Assembly: GCA_033032865.1 (NCBI GenBank)
Contig: JAWHQI010000040.1
Location: 6,369,001 to 6,433,000 of the forward strand
DNA from: Dactylorhiza incarnata
Taxonomy: Eukaryota > Streptophyta > Magnoliopsida > Asparagales > Orchidaceae
Length of the DNA stretch: 64,000 nucleotides
Reading direction: 5' to 3'
Shown here in pieces: positions 44,152-55,109 of this stretch. The notes under the pieces were generated by a model. That model made no database searches. It was not told the origin of the DNA and saw only the letters and a list, made by a program, of their open reading frames with translations. The position numbers and the translations under genes are program-made. How positions within the stretch are numbered: position 1 is the first letter of the stretch; every line of letters starts with the position of its first letter.

Positions 44152-47100
44152 TGTCACAACCCGCATTTCTCCCATGAATTTAATAAGTATTATCAGAGCC
44201 AGGGGAAATATGTGTCGTGATGCCACGTCATGTAGGGGACAACTACAGACGCTCAGGCAAAAATTCCTTACGATTACTTTATAAAAGACATAAATGTGCT
44301 TGGATTAAAAAGAGATTTTTTTTTATTTTAGCTTAGGACCGTGTCCCTCGGTCCGGTGGATCATCTAGTCCACAAATAGGAAACTACACATACGCAGCGG
44401 AAAATAGGTTCATTTTAGCCTACATAAGCATGAAGATCAACATCCCAGAAATGATATGCACATATCTATGTTTAGTATAGTAAGAAAGGATTTTCTAAGA
44501 TCTTCAAAGTATGTGACATTTATTTAAAATCATGATATGCAAGAATGACATTTTTATACCAATAAAGTAACTAATGCATCCTAGCATAAAGCTTCCCAGA
44601 GAGCAAGTAGGTAAACAACACGAAAGTAACAGCAAAATGGCTAACAAGTAATCTAGCACTAGAAAACTAGAGCTATGGGCGTCAACAACTGACACGAGCC
44701 CATAGAAAAACAAAGTACAAGCCTAAATCTGAAACAAAAGGAACAACTACCTCACAACCGTGAGGGGAGAACGAACCACTACAACTAACTGCAGCTCCAG
44801 AGAACACCAACTCTACCAACCGAACATCTACGACTCTGAGCCTGAGACATTCAAAAGGAAAGAATGCCTCAGCAAGAAAGTGCAAGAAAACCCAAGGTTA
44901 ACAGTAAACAGAAATAAAGATTTCAAAAAGGAGAACTACTCAGATAAGCATCTATAATCTTACAACAACCCGAGACAGCTCAAACGAGTGCACTCGTTAA
45001 GAGGAAAAGCCTGCACCAGAAGGTAATAGTAAGAAGAATCAAAGCCAACCACTTGTCCGCCCTTGCAGCTCAGAGGTGGTGGTTATACATATAATATCAT
45101 AATACCATATAAGTATATAAGTTACTATCATTTGAGACTGATCAGCTCGAGGGAAGAGCGTCCCCCAAAAGAAGGCACTGCGATGGTGGTCTCTTCCACA
45201 AACGCCCGCAACCCAAAAACCAAACAGGAGTGCTACGGCGGTGACTCCAATCCACTCAAACCAACATCCCAAAAGAGGCACTATGGCGGTGACTTTAGCT
45301 CACACGCTCAACAGACTCACACATAGCACCCGAAGCAGCGGTGCATAAACATATATATATGTATGTATGTATATAAGTATGTATGTATATAAGTATGTAC
45401 ATATATAAGTATATAAATAAAACACACTACAGATCTCCATAAAACACTCAAAGCATTAGACAACATAGCATACTTAGCTCATATATTTGATATAGCAAAC
45501 AGGGGAGTGCCAGGCAGGAAAATAGGATTTCAGATAGTTGTAACCACAACTCAAGACGAGAGAATTAGTACGCACCAGGTTCAACAATTAATCCATATAT
45601 ATCAACATTCAACTTACAACAAGGTCAAAGATTTCAGAAACCCGACACCATGCAAGGCTTGGTGTCAGAACAAGACAAAGATAAACTTAACACGAAGGCC
45701 CAACACCAGAACAATACTCAATGGCTCATTTGAAAACACTTGGTGAGTCCAAACTTGACTCCCAACGAACTTCCCGTAACAGTACGATGAATAAGGCACG
45801 AAAAGACACCATAAAAGATCACTAACCAAATATAGGACAGCTCAAAGAATAAAGCATAGCTTCATCAAAAGTCTCAACAAAAGGGCTTAAAATGCTTGAT
45901 AACATCGCTTAGGATACCCGGGAACACCCGACAAAAGAACATGTAAATATATGAGGAAAAATTCAGAATAAGCGATGAAGTCGACAAAAAACTTCTCAAA
46001 AGTTGACAGGAAAACTTAACATAAGTTGACGGGAAAAGACTTATATCAAAGTCGACGAGAAGGACTTATATCAAAGTTGACTAGAAGACTTCAAGTCAAG
46101 GTCGAAGGGAAACTTCATAAAAGAAGAAATAATAGCACGATCTTAGGGCGAGTAAACTTTTCTAAACCTAGGGAAGTCTCATCCGACTACCTGGTAGCAT
46201 AACTAAATAGGTATAGAAGCTATCTAGATTTCAAGGGGGATGACTGCAGGAATCAAAAACCCAGAACACCAAACAAGACCCAGAAGGGAAACACAATAGC
46301 CACTAACCTAAAATCAACAAGTTATGCAGACAAGGAAGAAGAAAGGACTGAAGTGAAGGACTTTCAATCATCCAGCAAAATCAATCCAAGGGGACTACTA
46401 CTACCTGAAGGACACATCCAACAAGAGAGCCTAGCATAACTAAGCTTCAGGAAACAAAGTCATTAAGGAGAAGGACCGTTATTTGCAGCCCACAACCACT
46501 AAAAAGAAATCTTTACATTCAATCAGATTACTAAGACAGTGAGGAGGAAACATTACCCTTCACTGAGAAAGCTAACACAAAAAGTTACATGGAAGACTGA
46601 GTCTGGAAGGGTTTAAAAATACTTGGAAATAAAAGGCAGATTACACAGAAAACCAGGGAGTTCTAGACAGAAATTCTGGATAGAAAGACTAAAAAATTTC
46701 ATGGCAGATGTTTTAATAAATTCTGGACCAAAAGGCTAGAAAATTTAGGAGCCACACCGAGAGAACTTCTAAACAAGTCTATGGTATAAACAGGAATCAA
46801 CAGGCACAAGGAGGAACTTGATTTTTGAGAATACACAGAAAACGACCTTCCGAGAGAATCTATCAGAACAACAAAGAAGGCCACAAACAAAACTTCACTT
46901 GTAGAATATATATATAAAGAAGATTTAGAGTTCTGAAGAAACATACAAGCCCAGGGAGGGGAAGAGAGCAAAAAGGTGACCTCAACAGCTAGGCTACTAG
47001 TGCGAGACTATGAGCAACTTTATAATTTAACCAGCATTTAAATATGATTGTCGAACATGACATACATATTCTCTTATATCTAGGGCCGTATAACCAGGGC

Positions 47101-47158
47101 GATTGAAGGCCATGAAGTAAGAATAAATGAAAGTAACCTCTGATAGAAGTTGAAAGGA
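44152..47158 (-). repeat. D': second, diverged LTR of the D family
   Basis: Starts TGTCACAACCCGCATTTC at 44152 within F's gag. It matches the D LTR in order: start (7419), GTCCCTCGGTC block (7605/44342), GAGACTGATCAGCTCGAG (8380/45134), GGCAGGAAAATAGGATT (8744/45513) and TCAACATTCAACTTA (25050/45600). The last two blocks are contiguous here but split by B in D. A minus-strand TATATATA lies near 46905. The right part beyond 46200 is too diverged for me to align; the end at 47158 is set by the start of G. Confidence 0.7.
45349..45420. repeat. AT/GTAT microsatellite in D'
   Basis: Runs of ATAT and GTAT with three TATAAGTATG-type units. Confidence 0.85.
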
Positions 47159-49013
47159 GGTTTAGATCTTAGATTTACTCTAGAGGGGGGTGAATAGAGT
47201 ATTAAAAAGTTTTTAACTTATTTTATAGCGGAATTAAAATAGTGATATTTATATGTGTATAACAGAGTGAGTTATAAAAACAAATAAAGAAAACACAGCA
47301 CATCACAGTAAAATAAACACAAACACAGAAGACACAAGGATCTATAGTAGTTCCCCAATAAACCTGGGTACATCTACTCTTCTACCACCCTTGGTAGGAA
47401 TCCACTAGGTTTTTGATCAGGTGCCCTATCACCAATGGGTTTTTGATCAGGTGCCCAAACATCACTGAGCTTTTGATCAGGTGCTCAAACCAACTACAGG
47501 TTTTTGATCAGTTTCCCTGCCACCAATGGTTTAACTTTTGAAGGGAGTTATAACCCTGTACAAGATGGGATAAAGAGTGTTATGAAGTTCTTCTATGTCA
47601 ACAATCTGTGAGAAGACTAGTGGATGCATGACTACTAGAAAATTGACTTTTAGCCACGCTCGTATTGCCCACGGCCATTTTCCGTGGCAAACAGTCAAAT
47701 TATCGTGGCTAAAAGTCTAAAATCGTGGCTAAAAGTCATAGAAAAAGGGTATTTGCCACAGAAAGAGCATGGCAAATGCTTTTTTGCCACGCTCGTATTG
47801 GCCACGCCCATTTGCCACGATAGTTCGTGGATAAAAGTCTTTTGCCACGATTTTGGACTTTTAGCCACGGTAATTTGCCCTGGCTAAAAGTCAATTTTCT
47901 AGTAGTTGTGTTGATGTAAAGCTCCCCCTGTCTGATAGAAATGGTTGACAGTTAGAGGATGGAGCTTTCACTTGAAAGAGATATCTTCCTTGATAGCTGA
48001 TGAATCTGAGAGACAAAGTTTCTCAGATTTGTTGTTACTCTTGAAGATTTGAACTAGCAGCAGAAAACTGAGAAAATATTTGTGTTGTTGTTCTCAGAGA
48101 ATAAGAGTGTTGTTGTAGAAGATGAACACTGGAAGCTTTTTCTTTTTGTATTTCTTTCTCTCGACTGTTTCTTTTTCTCTACTATTTCTTTCTCTCTTCT
48201 TCCTATCTTGTTGTACTGCTGTAATACTGTAAATCTTTTTCTTCCTTTTTCTTAGAGATAATTTGACTGATTTGAAAATCAAATCTTATGAATAAGGAAT
48301 AGAATAATCAGGAGGATTATTTCTTGGAACTGCAAGCCAATATTTAATTCCTTTTCAATAAATGTATCCTTTTCCAATAAGCCAAATGGCTACTTTCTCG
48401 AAATAAGACAATGGAAAGGAATAAAGATAAAAGGAAGGATATAATCCTTGACTTATCTGGACTGTAGATTTGTTGATGATTAGTCGATCTGTGTTCAGAG
48501 AATAGAATAAAACTGATCTGTCTGAAATAATGAACTAAAGAGAAAATTCATCGATCTGAGAACTGAGTTCATCGAACAGAATGTTGAGTTCGTCGAACTG
48601 AATCTGGAGTTCGTTGAACTGAGAGATAATCTGATAAGCTAGCTGGAATATTGAATTTGTCTAGCTGAGAAGAACTTTCGTTGATCTGAACATCTTGATA
48701 CTTATTCATCGAGCGCAGAGCTGAGTTCGTCGATCTCAAACTGGAGTTTGTCGAACTGAAGAATAAACTGCTGGACTGGCTGGAGAACTGAGTGCGTCGA
48801 GTTGGAGAGCAAGTTCGTCGATCCAGACAGCTTCTCAGCGGCCTTAGGCCTTGTCTCAGTGGTTCAGCTGAGAACTTGTCTCAGCTATTTCAGTTGAGAC
48901 TGAGAGCTTGTCTCAGCTGTTCAGTTGAGATTGAGAGCTTGTCTCAGCTGCTTAGACAGCAAACTTACTGAACTTACTTCACACAGTGAGGGATAAATAA
49001 AAGAAAAAAAAAA
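47159..49013 (-). repeat. 3' LTR region of G, with several repeat blocks and a MITE
   Basis: Contains four copies of TTTTTGATCAGGTGCCC-like sequence (47411-47510), a MITE (47631-47906), an array based on GAGTTCGTCGAACTGA (about 48540-48830), and three GAGAGCTTGTCTCAGCTG repeats (48870-48960). The minus-strand start of the LTR is probably within about 48950-49000. Confidence 0.5.
47631..47906. mobile_element. CACTA-type MITE, 276 bp
   Basis: Terminal inverted repeats of 26 bp starting ACTACTAGAAAATTGACTTT at both ends, agreeing with the CACTA-superfamily end CACTAC.AGAAAA except the first base (G or A here). The interior repeats TTTAGCCACG/CGTGGCTAAA and CACGCTCGTATTG, so it can fold on itself. 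No clear 3-bp target duplication is seen. No transposase; a 67-codon open frame inside is incidental. Confidence 0.82.
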
Positions 49014-51976
49014 TTAATTGATTGAATCTCCATCTATCATTCCTAGCTGATTTATAAAGAAGATATGTTTCTTTTCATCCAAGGGTTTGGTGAAAATATC
49101 AGCCCTTTGCAAATCAGTAGAGATGAATTGTAGGCAAATTTTATTTTTATCCATATTATCCCTAAGGAAGTGGTGCCTAATTTCTATGTGTTTAGTCCTA
49201 CTATGGAGTACTGGATTTTCTGCTATAGATATTGCACTAGTATTGTCACAAAATATAATTGAATTATTTAAGTTGATACCATAGTCTAGAAGTTGATTTT
49301 GTATCCACAGTATCTGTGAGCAGCAACTGCTTGTAGCAATATATTCTGCTTTAGATATTGATGTAGACATAGATGTTTGTTTCTTACAAAACCAAGACAC
49401 TAGCCTATCACCAAGAAACTGGCAAGTTCCTGATGTGCTTTTTCTGTCTACTCTGCATCCAGCATAATCAGAATCTGAGAATCCAGTTAATTCAAATTCT
49501 GATCCAGTTGGATACCAGAGTCCTAGATTTGGACAACCTTTTATATATCTCAAAATTCTTTTTAATAAAATTATGTAAGATTCTTTGGGGTTAACTTAGA
49601 ACCTAGCACAAATACGTGTAGCAAACATTATGTCTGGTCTACTAGCTGTTAAGTAAAGTAGTGAGCCAACAATTGCTCTATATAATTTCTGATCAACAGG
49701 TTTCCCTGATTCATCATTGTCAACAACAGCATTGGAGGGCATGGGTGTTTTCATAGTGGAAGCATCAGACATACCAAATCTTTTCAATAATTCCTTAGCA
49801 TACTTGGATTGTGATATGAATATGCCATTTGGAGTTTGCTTCACTTGAAGACCAAGGAAGTAAGATAGCTCACCCATACTGCTCATTTCAAATTTAGATT
49901 GCATTCGGTTAGAGAACCTTTTGCATAGATTTGAATCAGTAGAGCCAAATATAATATCATCTATATAAATTTGAACTACTAAAGTTTGATTTTTATGTAT
50001 CCTGAAAAATAAGGTTTTATAAACAATGCCTCTACAGAATTTGTTCTCCAAAACAAAATTAGCTAAGGTCTCATACCATGCTCTAGGAGCTTTCTTGAGA
50101 CCATAGAGAGCTTTATTAAGCTTAAATACAAAAGAAGAGTGAGTTGGAGAGATAAAACCTGGTGGTTGTTCCACATAGACTTCTTCTTTGATATCTCCAT
50201 TTAAGAATGCACTCTTCACATCCATCTGATATACCTTGAACTTCTTGAATGCAGCAAAGGCAATAAATATCCGTATAGCTTCAAGTCTAGCAACAGGAGC
50301 AAAGGTTTGATCAAAATCAATTCCTTCTTCCTGAGAATATCCTTGGGCTACTAATCTTGTTTTATTTTTGACTACGATGCCTTGATCATCTAGCTTGTTC
50401 CTGAAGACCCACTTGGTGCCAATGACTGGATGGCCCTTTGGTCTTGGAACCAAATCCCAAACCTTGTTCCTTTCAAATTGTTTGAGCTCCTCTTGTATTG
50501 CAAGAATCCAGTTTGGATCTTGTTCTGCGTCTTTTATGGTTTGAGGTTCAACTTGTGATAGGAAACAAGCATCTGATTTTGGTGCAGTTGATGCCTTGTT
50601 TGAACATCTGCTGAAATATCTCCAATAACTTGATACATTGGATGATCTCTAACTGTGATGTGATCAACGGTTGGAGTTGGTTCAACAATAGTTTCCTCTT
50701 GAGGAATTTGATCAGCTGTCATTTGATTTGAACTGTCAGCAAGATCTTCTGGATGATTTTCTTCTTCACTGTCTTCAATAAGTTGAGATGATGGAAGTAG
50801 AGACAATTCATTCTGTATATTAAGTCCATTGAGTTCTTCACATAGAGCTGGTACCTGCAAAGTATTTTTGGTAGAGGTGGTGTTCCTCTCCTCATTTAAC
50901 ATTTTAGATTCATCAAAAGATACATGCATGGACTCTTCTATCTTAAGAGTAGATTTGTTGTAAACTCTGTATGCTTTACTAGAAAGAGAATATCTAAGGA
51001 ATATACCTTCAACAGATTTTGCTTCAAATTTCCTGAGATACTTCTTATCATTGTTATGCACATAGCATTTATAGCCAAATATCTTAAAATAGTTAACCTT
51101 AGGCTTTTTGTTCTTGAGTAATTCATAGGGAGTTTTACCCTTAAGCTTATGTATCAGGCTTATGTTCAACACATAATTTGATGTGTTCACTTCCTCTGCC
51201 CAAAAAGAGATTGGCAAGTGAGCATCAGCAAGCAATGTAGTTGCTGATTCAATAAGTGTTCTATTTTTGCTTTCAGCTACCCCATTTTGTTGAGGAGTTC
51301 TATAAGCAGAGAAATATTGCCTGATCCCTTCTTTTACACGGAATTCTCTCATCAGAAGAGATTCAAACTCAGTGCCATGATCACTTCTGATCAATGCAAC
51401 TAGAGTAGAGTACTCAATCTTGATGGACCTGAGAAAGTCTGTCAGAACACTGAAGGTGTCAGACTTGTTCCTAAGAAAGAACACCCAAGTGAATCTTGAG
51501 AAGTCATCTACAATAACTAGAGAGTAATGCTTCCCTCCTAGACTCTGTATTGCAGTGGGTCCAAAAAGATCTAAATGCAGTAAATACAAAATCTTAGGTG
51601 AATCACTCTTGGATAATGATTTAAAACAACTCTTAGTCTGCTTACCTAATTGACAAGCCCTACAGAGTCCTTCCTTGTTGTATGAACCAGAAGGCAATCC
51701 TCTAACAAGATTGTCCTTAGAGAGCTTAGAGATATTTCTAAGGTTAATGTGTCCAAGCCTTTTATGTCATAATTCATTTATTTTACTTATAGAATTAAAT
51801 AAGCAAATATCTGAATTGGCAGAGTCAAAATTGACTAAATAAATGTTTCCACGTCTAATACCAGATAATACATTTATGTTTTTATTATTGGTAATAAGAC
51901 ATAAGGAATGGTTAAAAGTTACCTGATAACCTTCATCACATAACTGGCTTATGTTGATGAGGTTGTGCTTCAGACC
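49014..51976 (-). pseudogene. pol: Pol of G (GAG-pre-integrase, integrase, RT, RNase H)
   Basis: Enters at 51976 from H's insertion point (GLKHNLINIS). The GAG-pre-integrase zinc finger is HKRLGHINLRN with CRACQLGKQTK near 51650; the Trp before it is a TGA near 51765. Integrase: DLFGPTAIQ, IRSDHGTEFES, NGVAESKNRT (D, D, E present). A frameshift near 50580 leads to RT with [10 protein letters not shown] near 49960 and [19 protein letters not shown] at 49598-49596, then RNase H with FSDSDYAGC, KAEYIATSSC and FCDNTSAISI, ending 49014. The motif set is SIRE/Maximus-like. Not functional. Confidence 0.88.
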
Positions 51977-52303
51977 TGTTGGGAATTGTATTCACAATTA
52001 CCTTGATTTGTGAGAAGTCGCCCTTGAACTAAGATTGAATTGCATTTGTATTTGATATGCTTTTCCAGTATTGTCTTGCAGATTATCATTGCTAAGTGTA
52101 AATCAATGTCAGGTCACAATGGGTCTGCAAACACAGTTTCATACAATGTAATTCCTCATTATATGAAACATGGTGATGACTCATGTGTGATCTCTCTATT
52201 GGGGTACACTTCATTTTCAAGACTATTGAAGACTTTGGAGTGCGGTTGCAGCAATTGTTCAAGAGAAGAAAAGGAGTAAATGAATATAAAATTTTCTAAG
52301 GAT

Positions 52304-52552
52304 ATGTCTCGAGAGATCAAGCATTCTCGAGAGTCGTTTAATGTCTCGAGAAGCAAGTTCTGTTGATCTCGGTATTTCTGTTCTTGATGACTCGAGAGAT
52401 CAAGCTTGTCTCGAGAGTCCTTAAGACCGAAATCTTTGTAATGTCTCGAGAGATCATCGAGTTCTCGAGACATCCCTTTCCTGCTCTCTTTGTTTCATAT
52501 CTCGAGAGATCCGTTAGTTCTCGAGAGATCCCTTATGTCTCGAGAATTCTGT
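52304..52552. repeat. TCTCGAGA palindrome array in H U3
   Basis: About ten copies of CTCGAGA in 250 bp, most as TCTCGAGAGATC or its close variants, at irregular spacing of about 20-35 bp. Confidence 0.92.
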
Positions 52553-52667
52553 CCGTTATTTTCTAATTTGTTTCCTCTGTTCTTGACGGTTCGTAAACGC
52601 TCCTTCCCGATCCTAACGGCTATATTGAGTGCATTTAAGGTCGATTTAACCCTTAATCATTGCCCTC

Positions 52668-52676
52668 TATATATAG
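52668..52676 (+). promoter_or_regulatory. TATA box in H LTR
   Basis: CTCTATATATAGGATC, about 115 bp after the TCTCGAGA array. Confidence 0.7.
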
Positions 52677-53370
52677 GATCGCTCTTGGGTTATTTACAAC
52701 AAGTTTTTCGAATCGTTCTCAAACCCTAATTTTCTTTCCTGATCTAAAAGAACGAGAAAAGCGCCGCCTCGCTGTCGCCTACGATTGAAGATCGATCTAC
52801 TCATTTGAGTTGCTGATTTCTATCAAAGAAGGATTCGATCGATCCATGTTCTGATTCTACAACCTCTATTGGATCGTTTCGGATTGCCAAAGACAGATTT
52901 GAAGGATCGTTGTTCTTCCTCATCGTTCTCAAAAGCCATTCAAAGAGAAGGAAGAAAACGCCTCTGTTATTTAGATCTGGTATCTTATTGTTCAAAACCT
53001 TTTATCATCTATTGTAGGAGTTATTATCTCCGAGCTGTAGGAGAGGTTGTTCTCCGAGTTGTAGGAGAAGTTTTTCTCCGAGTTGTAAGAGAGGTTCTCT
53101 CTGAGATTGTAGGAGTTTGACTCCGAGTTTGTAGGATCATTCTGATCTGAGATTTAGTGAGTAGTCAAGTCTAGCTGTGATGCTAGATTGGCGAGGCCGG
53201 CAGTGGAGTACCCAAGTACGGGGAACCACTATAAATTCTTGGTATTATCTGTGGCTGTGATTTATTTTGTGTGCTGTGCTTTACGTTTAATTCTTAATTC
53301 CGCAAAAGACGTAGAGATCACCTATTCACCCCCCTCTAGGTGATTTAGGTAAGCAACTAGATACTTCAAT

Positions 53371-53382
53371 TGGTATCAGAGG
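53371..53382 (+). promoter_or_regulatory. Primer binding site of H (initiator tRNA-Met)
   Basis: TGGTATCAGAGG two bases after the LTR end. Confidence 0.9.
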
Positions 53383-53445
53383 GTCGATGTTCGTTGCTAG
53401 GTTAACACCTTGAACAGGGTCCATCCTTCTAGTTGCTAGCAAGCC

Positions 53446-55109
53446 ATGGATAGAGTCAAGGAATCCTCTCTGAAACTGCCCATCTGCACTAAGGCCAACT
53501 TTCCTATGTGGAAGGAAAGAGTCCGTTTTTATATGGAAGCTGCAGATCCCAGAATCTTCCAAGTCGTGGAAGAAGGTCCCCATGTGCCCATGACCGTTTC
53601 GTCAACAAATCCTACTGTTCAAATACCTAAGAAAATGATGGATTTGAATAAGGATGAGATAGCTCTTGTTGCTCTTGACAAGAAGGCTAAGAACATAATT
53701 GCTAGTGCAGTGGACGATTCCATGTTGCAAAACTTAATCCACTGCAAATCAGCCAAAGAGATGTGGACATCCTTAATTGTTCTAATGGAAGGTACTGACG
53801 AGGTAAGAGAAGATAGAAGGTCTCTACTTAATCAAGAGTACGAGGCGTTTAAGCAGAATAAGAAGGAGTGCATTGCTGATGCATATGAAAGATTCTTCAA
53901 GATAGTCAATGGTCTGAGGAACTACGACAGGGAGTTCACAAACTGTGAACTAAATGGCAAATTCTTGCGATCCCTAACGAAAGATTGGGATAGCAAGATT
54001 GTTGCTATTAGAGAGTTTGGAAAATTGCCCAGTCTAGAACCTCAGAATCTATTCGGAAAGTTGTTGTCTCATGAACTGCAAATGAACATCCGAAAGTCTG
54101 AAGAGGATGTAAATCGAGCTTCAAGCAAAGAAAGAACCTTAGCCTTGAAGGTAGAGAGTTCAAAGAAGAGCAAAGCCATGATACCGATCAGAGAAAAGGA
54201 ATCTGATAATGAAGAAGAATCGGAAGCCAGCTCCTCCTGTTCCGAACTGTCTGATGGGGAGTTCTCTTTGATTTCCCGTCAGTTTAAGAAACTGCTGAAC
54301 AAACGAAGGCACATGAACAACAAGCCGTCTTCCTCGGATCATAAACATTCTCGTCGTGATGGCGACTATCACAGGAAGGGCTCAAGCAATAATGACAGGT
54401 ATAAATCCAAACAGAACAAACATTCTTCTTCTGGCATTATTTGCTACTGTTGTAATAAGCCAGGGCACATAATTGCTGAGTGTCCCTACAAGAAGAAAGA
54501 AGGTGGAAGAAAAGAAGACAAGAAATCCATCCACGGAAAGAAGAAATCAGATAGAAGTTTCGTCGCTAAGAAAGCCAAAACTCTGAGCGACAGTGACTCC
54601 GATGAGTCGAGTGATGAAGAAGAAGCTTACTTCAGCCTGATGGCCATGTCTGATGATGAAGAAGCACCCCCGTACACCGGAAAGGTAAATGATCACACTA
54701 TCCTATCTGATTCTGATTATGCTTCAGCTGAACAAAAGGATAACCCCTCAGACGATGAATCTGAGCTTATGTCTCAATATACCAAAATGCTCAAAGGCTT
54801 TGACAAGTGCCGAAAGGTCGTCAAAACTCAAGGTAAGGATATCATGGCTCTCAAGGAGGTGGAATCTAACTTGAGAAAAGAAGTTGAAGAACTTTCTTCT
54901 CTCAAAGAGGAAGTCCAAGCCTTGAAAGACAAGATCAAAAGCTCGGAAGAGACTCTTGCCCTGAGAGATCATTCGATAAAAGTCCTGGAGGAACAGCTTG
55001 CGGCAGAGAAGAAGTTGGTTGAAGCTTTCTCTCAACCTAAAACTGTTCTGCCAATTATTGGTACTTTTACCACTAAGGCAAAAGGAAGCGGTATAGGGCA
55101 TGAAGCTAG
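53446..55109 (+). CDS. gag: Gag of H, first part (interrupted by I)
   Basis: ATG 53446 (MDRVKESSLKLPICTKANFP). Residues about 20-230 resemble the UBN2-type copia capsid (YDREFTNCELNGKFLRSLTK). Acidic/Ser-rich stretch near 255-290. CCHC knuckle CYCCNKPGHIIAEC at residues 333-346 (54442-54483). A second acidic Ser/Asp/Glu stretch is at about 380-450, then a coiled coil (about 450-530). No lesion in this part. At 55109 element I is inserted; the frame that runs on to 55182 is I's LTR, not gag. Gag resumes after the target duplication at 63841. Confidence 0.9.
55105..55109. repeat. Target-site duplication of I, left copy (GCTAG)
   Basis: GCTAG before TGTAACATCC; matching copy at 63836-63840. Confidence 0.94.

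Larger units (their letters stand above)
47159..51976 (-). mobile_element. Element G: SIRE-like Ty1/copia, 3' half, decayed
   Basis: Minus strand pol (51976-49014) followed by an LTR-like region to 47159. Its left end, read on minus, is CACCCCCCTCTAGAG...CCTTTCA, comparable with the end of H's LTR (CACCCCCCTCTAGGTG...ACTTCA). The 5' half lies right of H, outside the window. The boundary between pol and LTR is not resolved. Confidence 0.65.
51977..53368 (+). repeat. 5' LTR of H
   Basis: 1392 bp, TGTTGGGAATT to GATACTTCA. U3 contains the TCTCGAGA array (52304-52552) followed by a TATA at 52668-52676. Downstream are several GTTGTAGGAGAGGTT-like repeats (53020-53130) and the CACCCCCCTCTAGGTG end typical of this lineage. 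Confidence 0.85.

Noticed and set aside
47684..47887. 67-codon open frame inside the MITE
   Set aside because: It spans inverted and direct repeats of the MITE and has no family resemblance.
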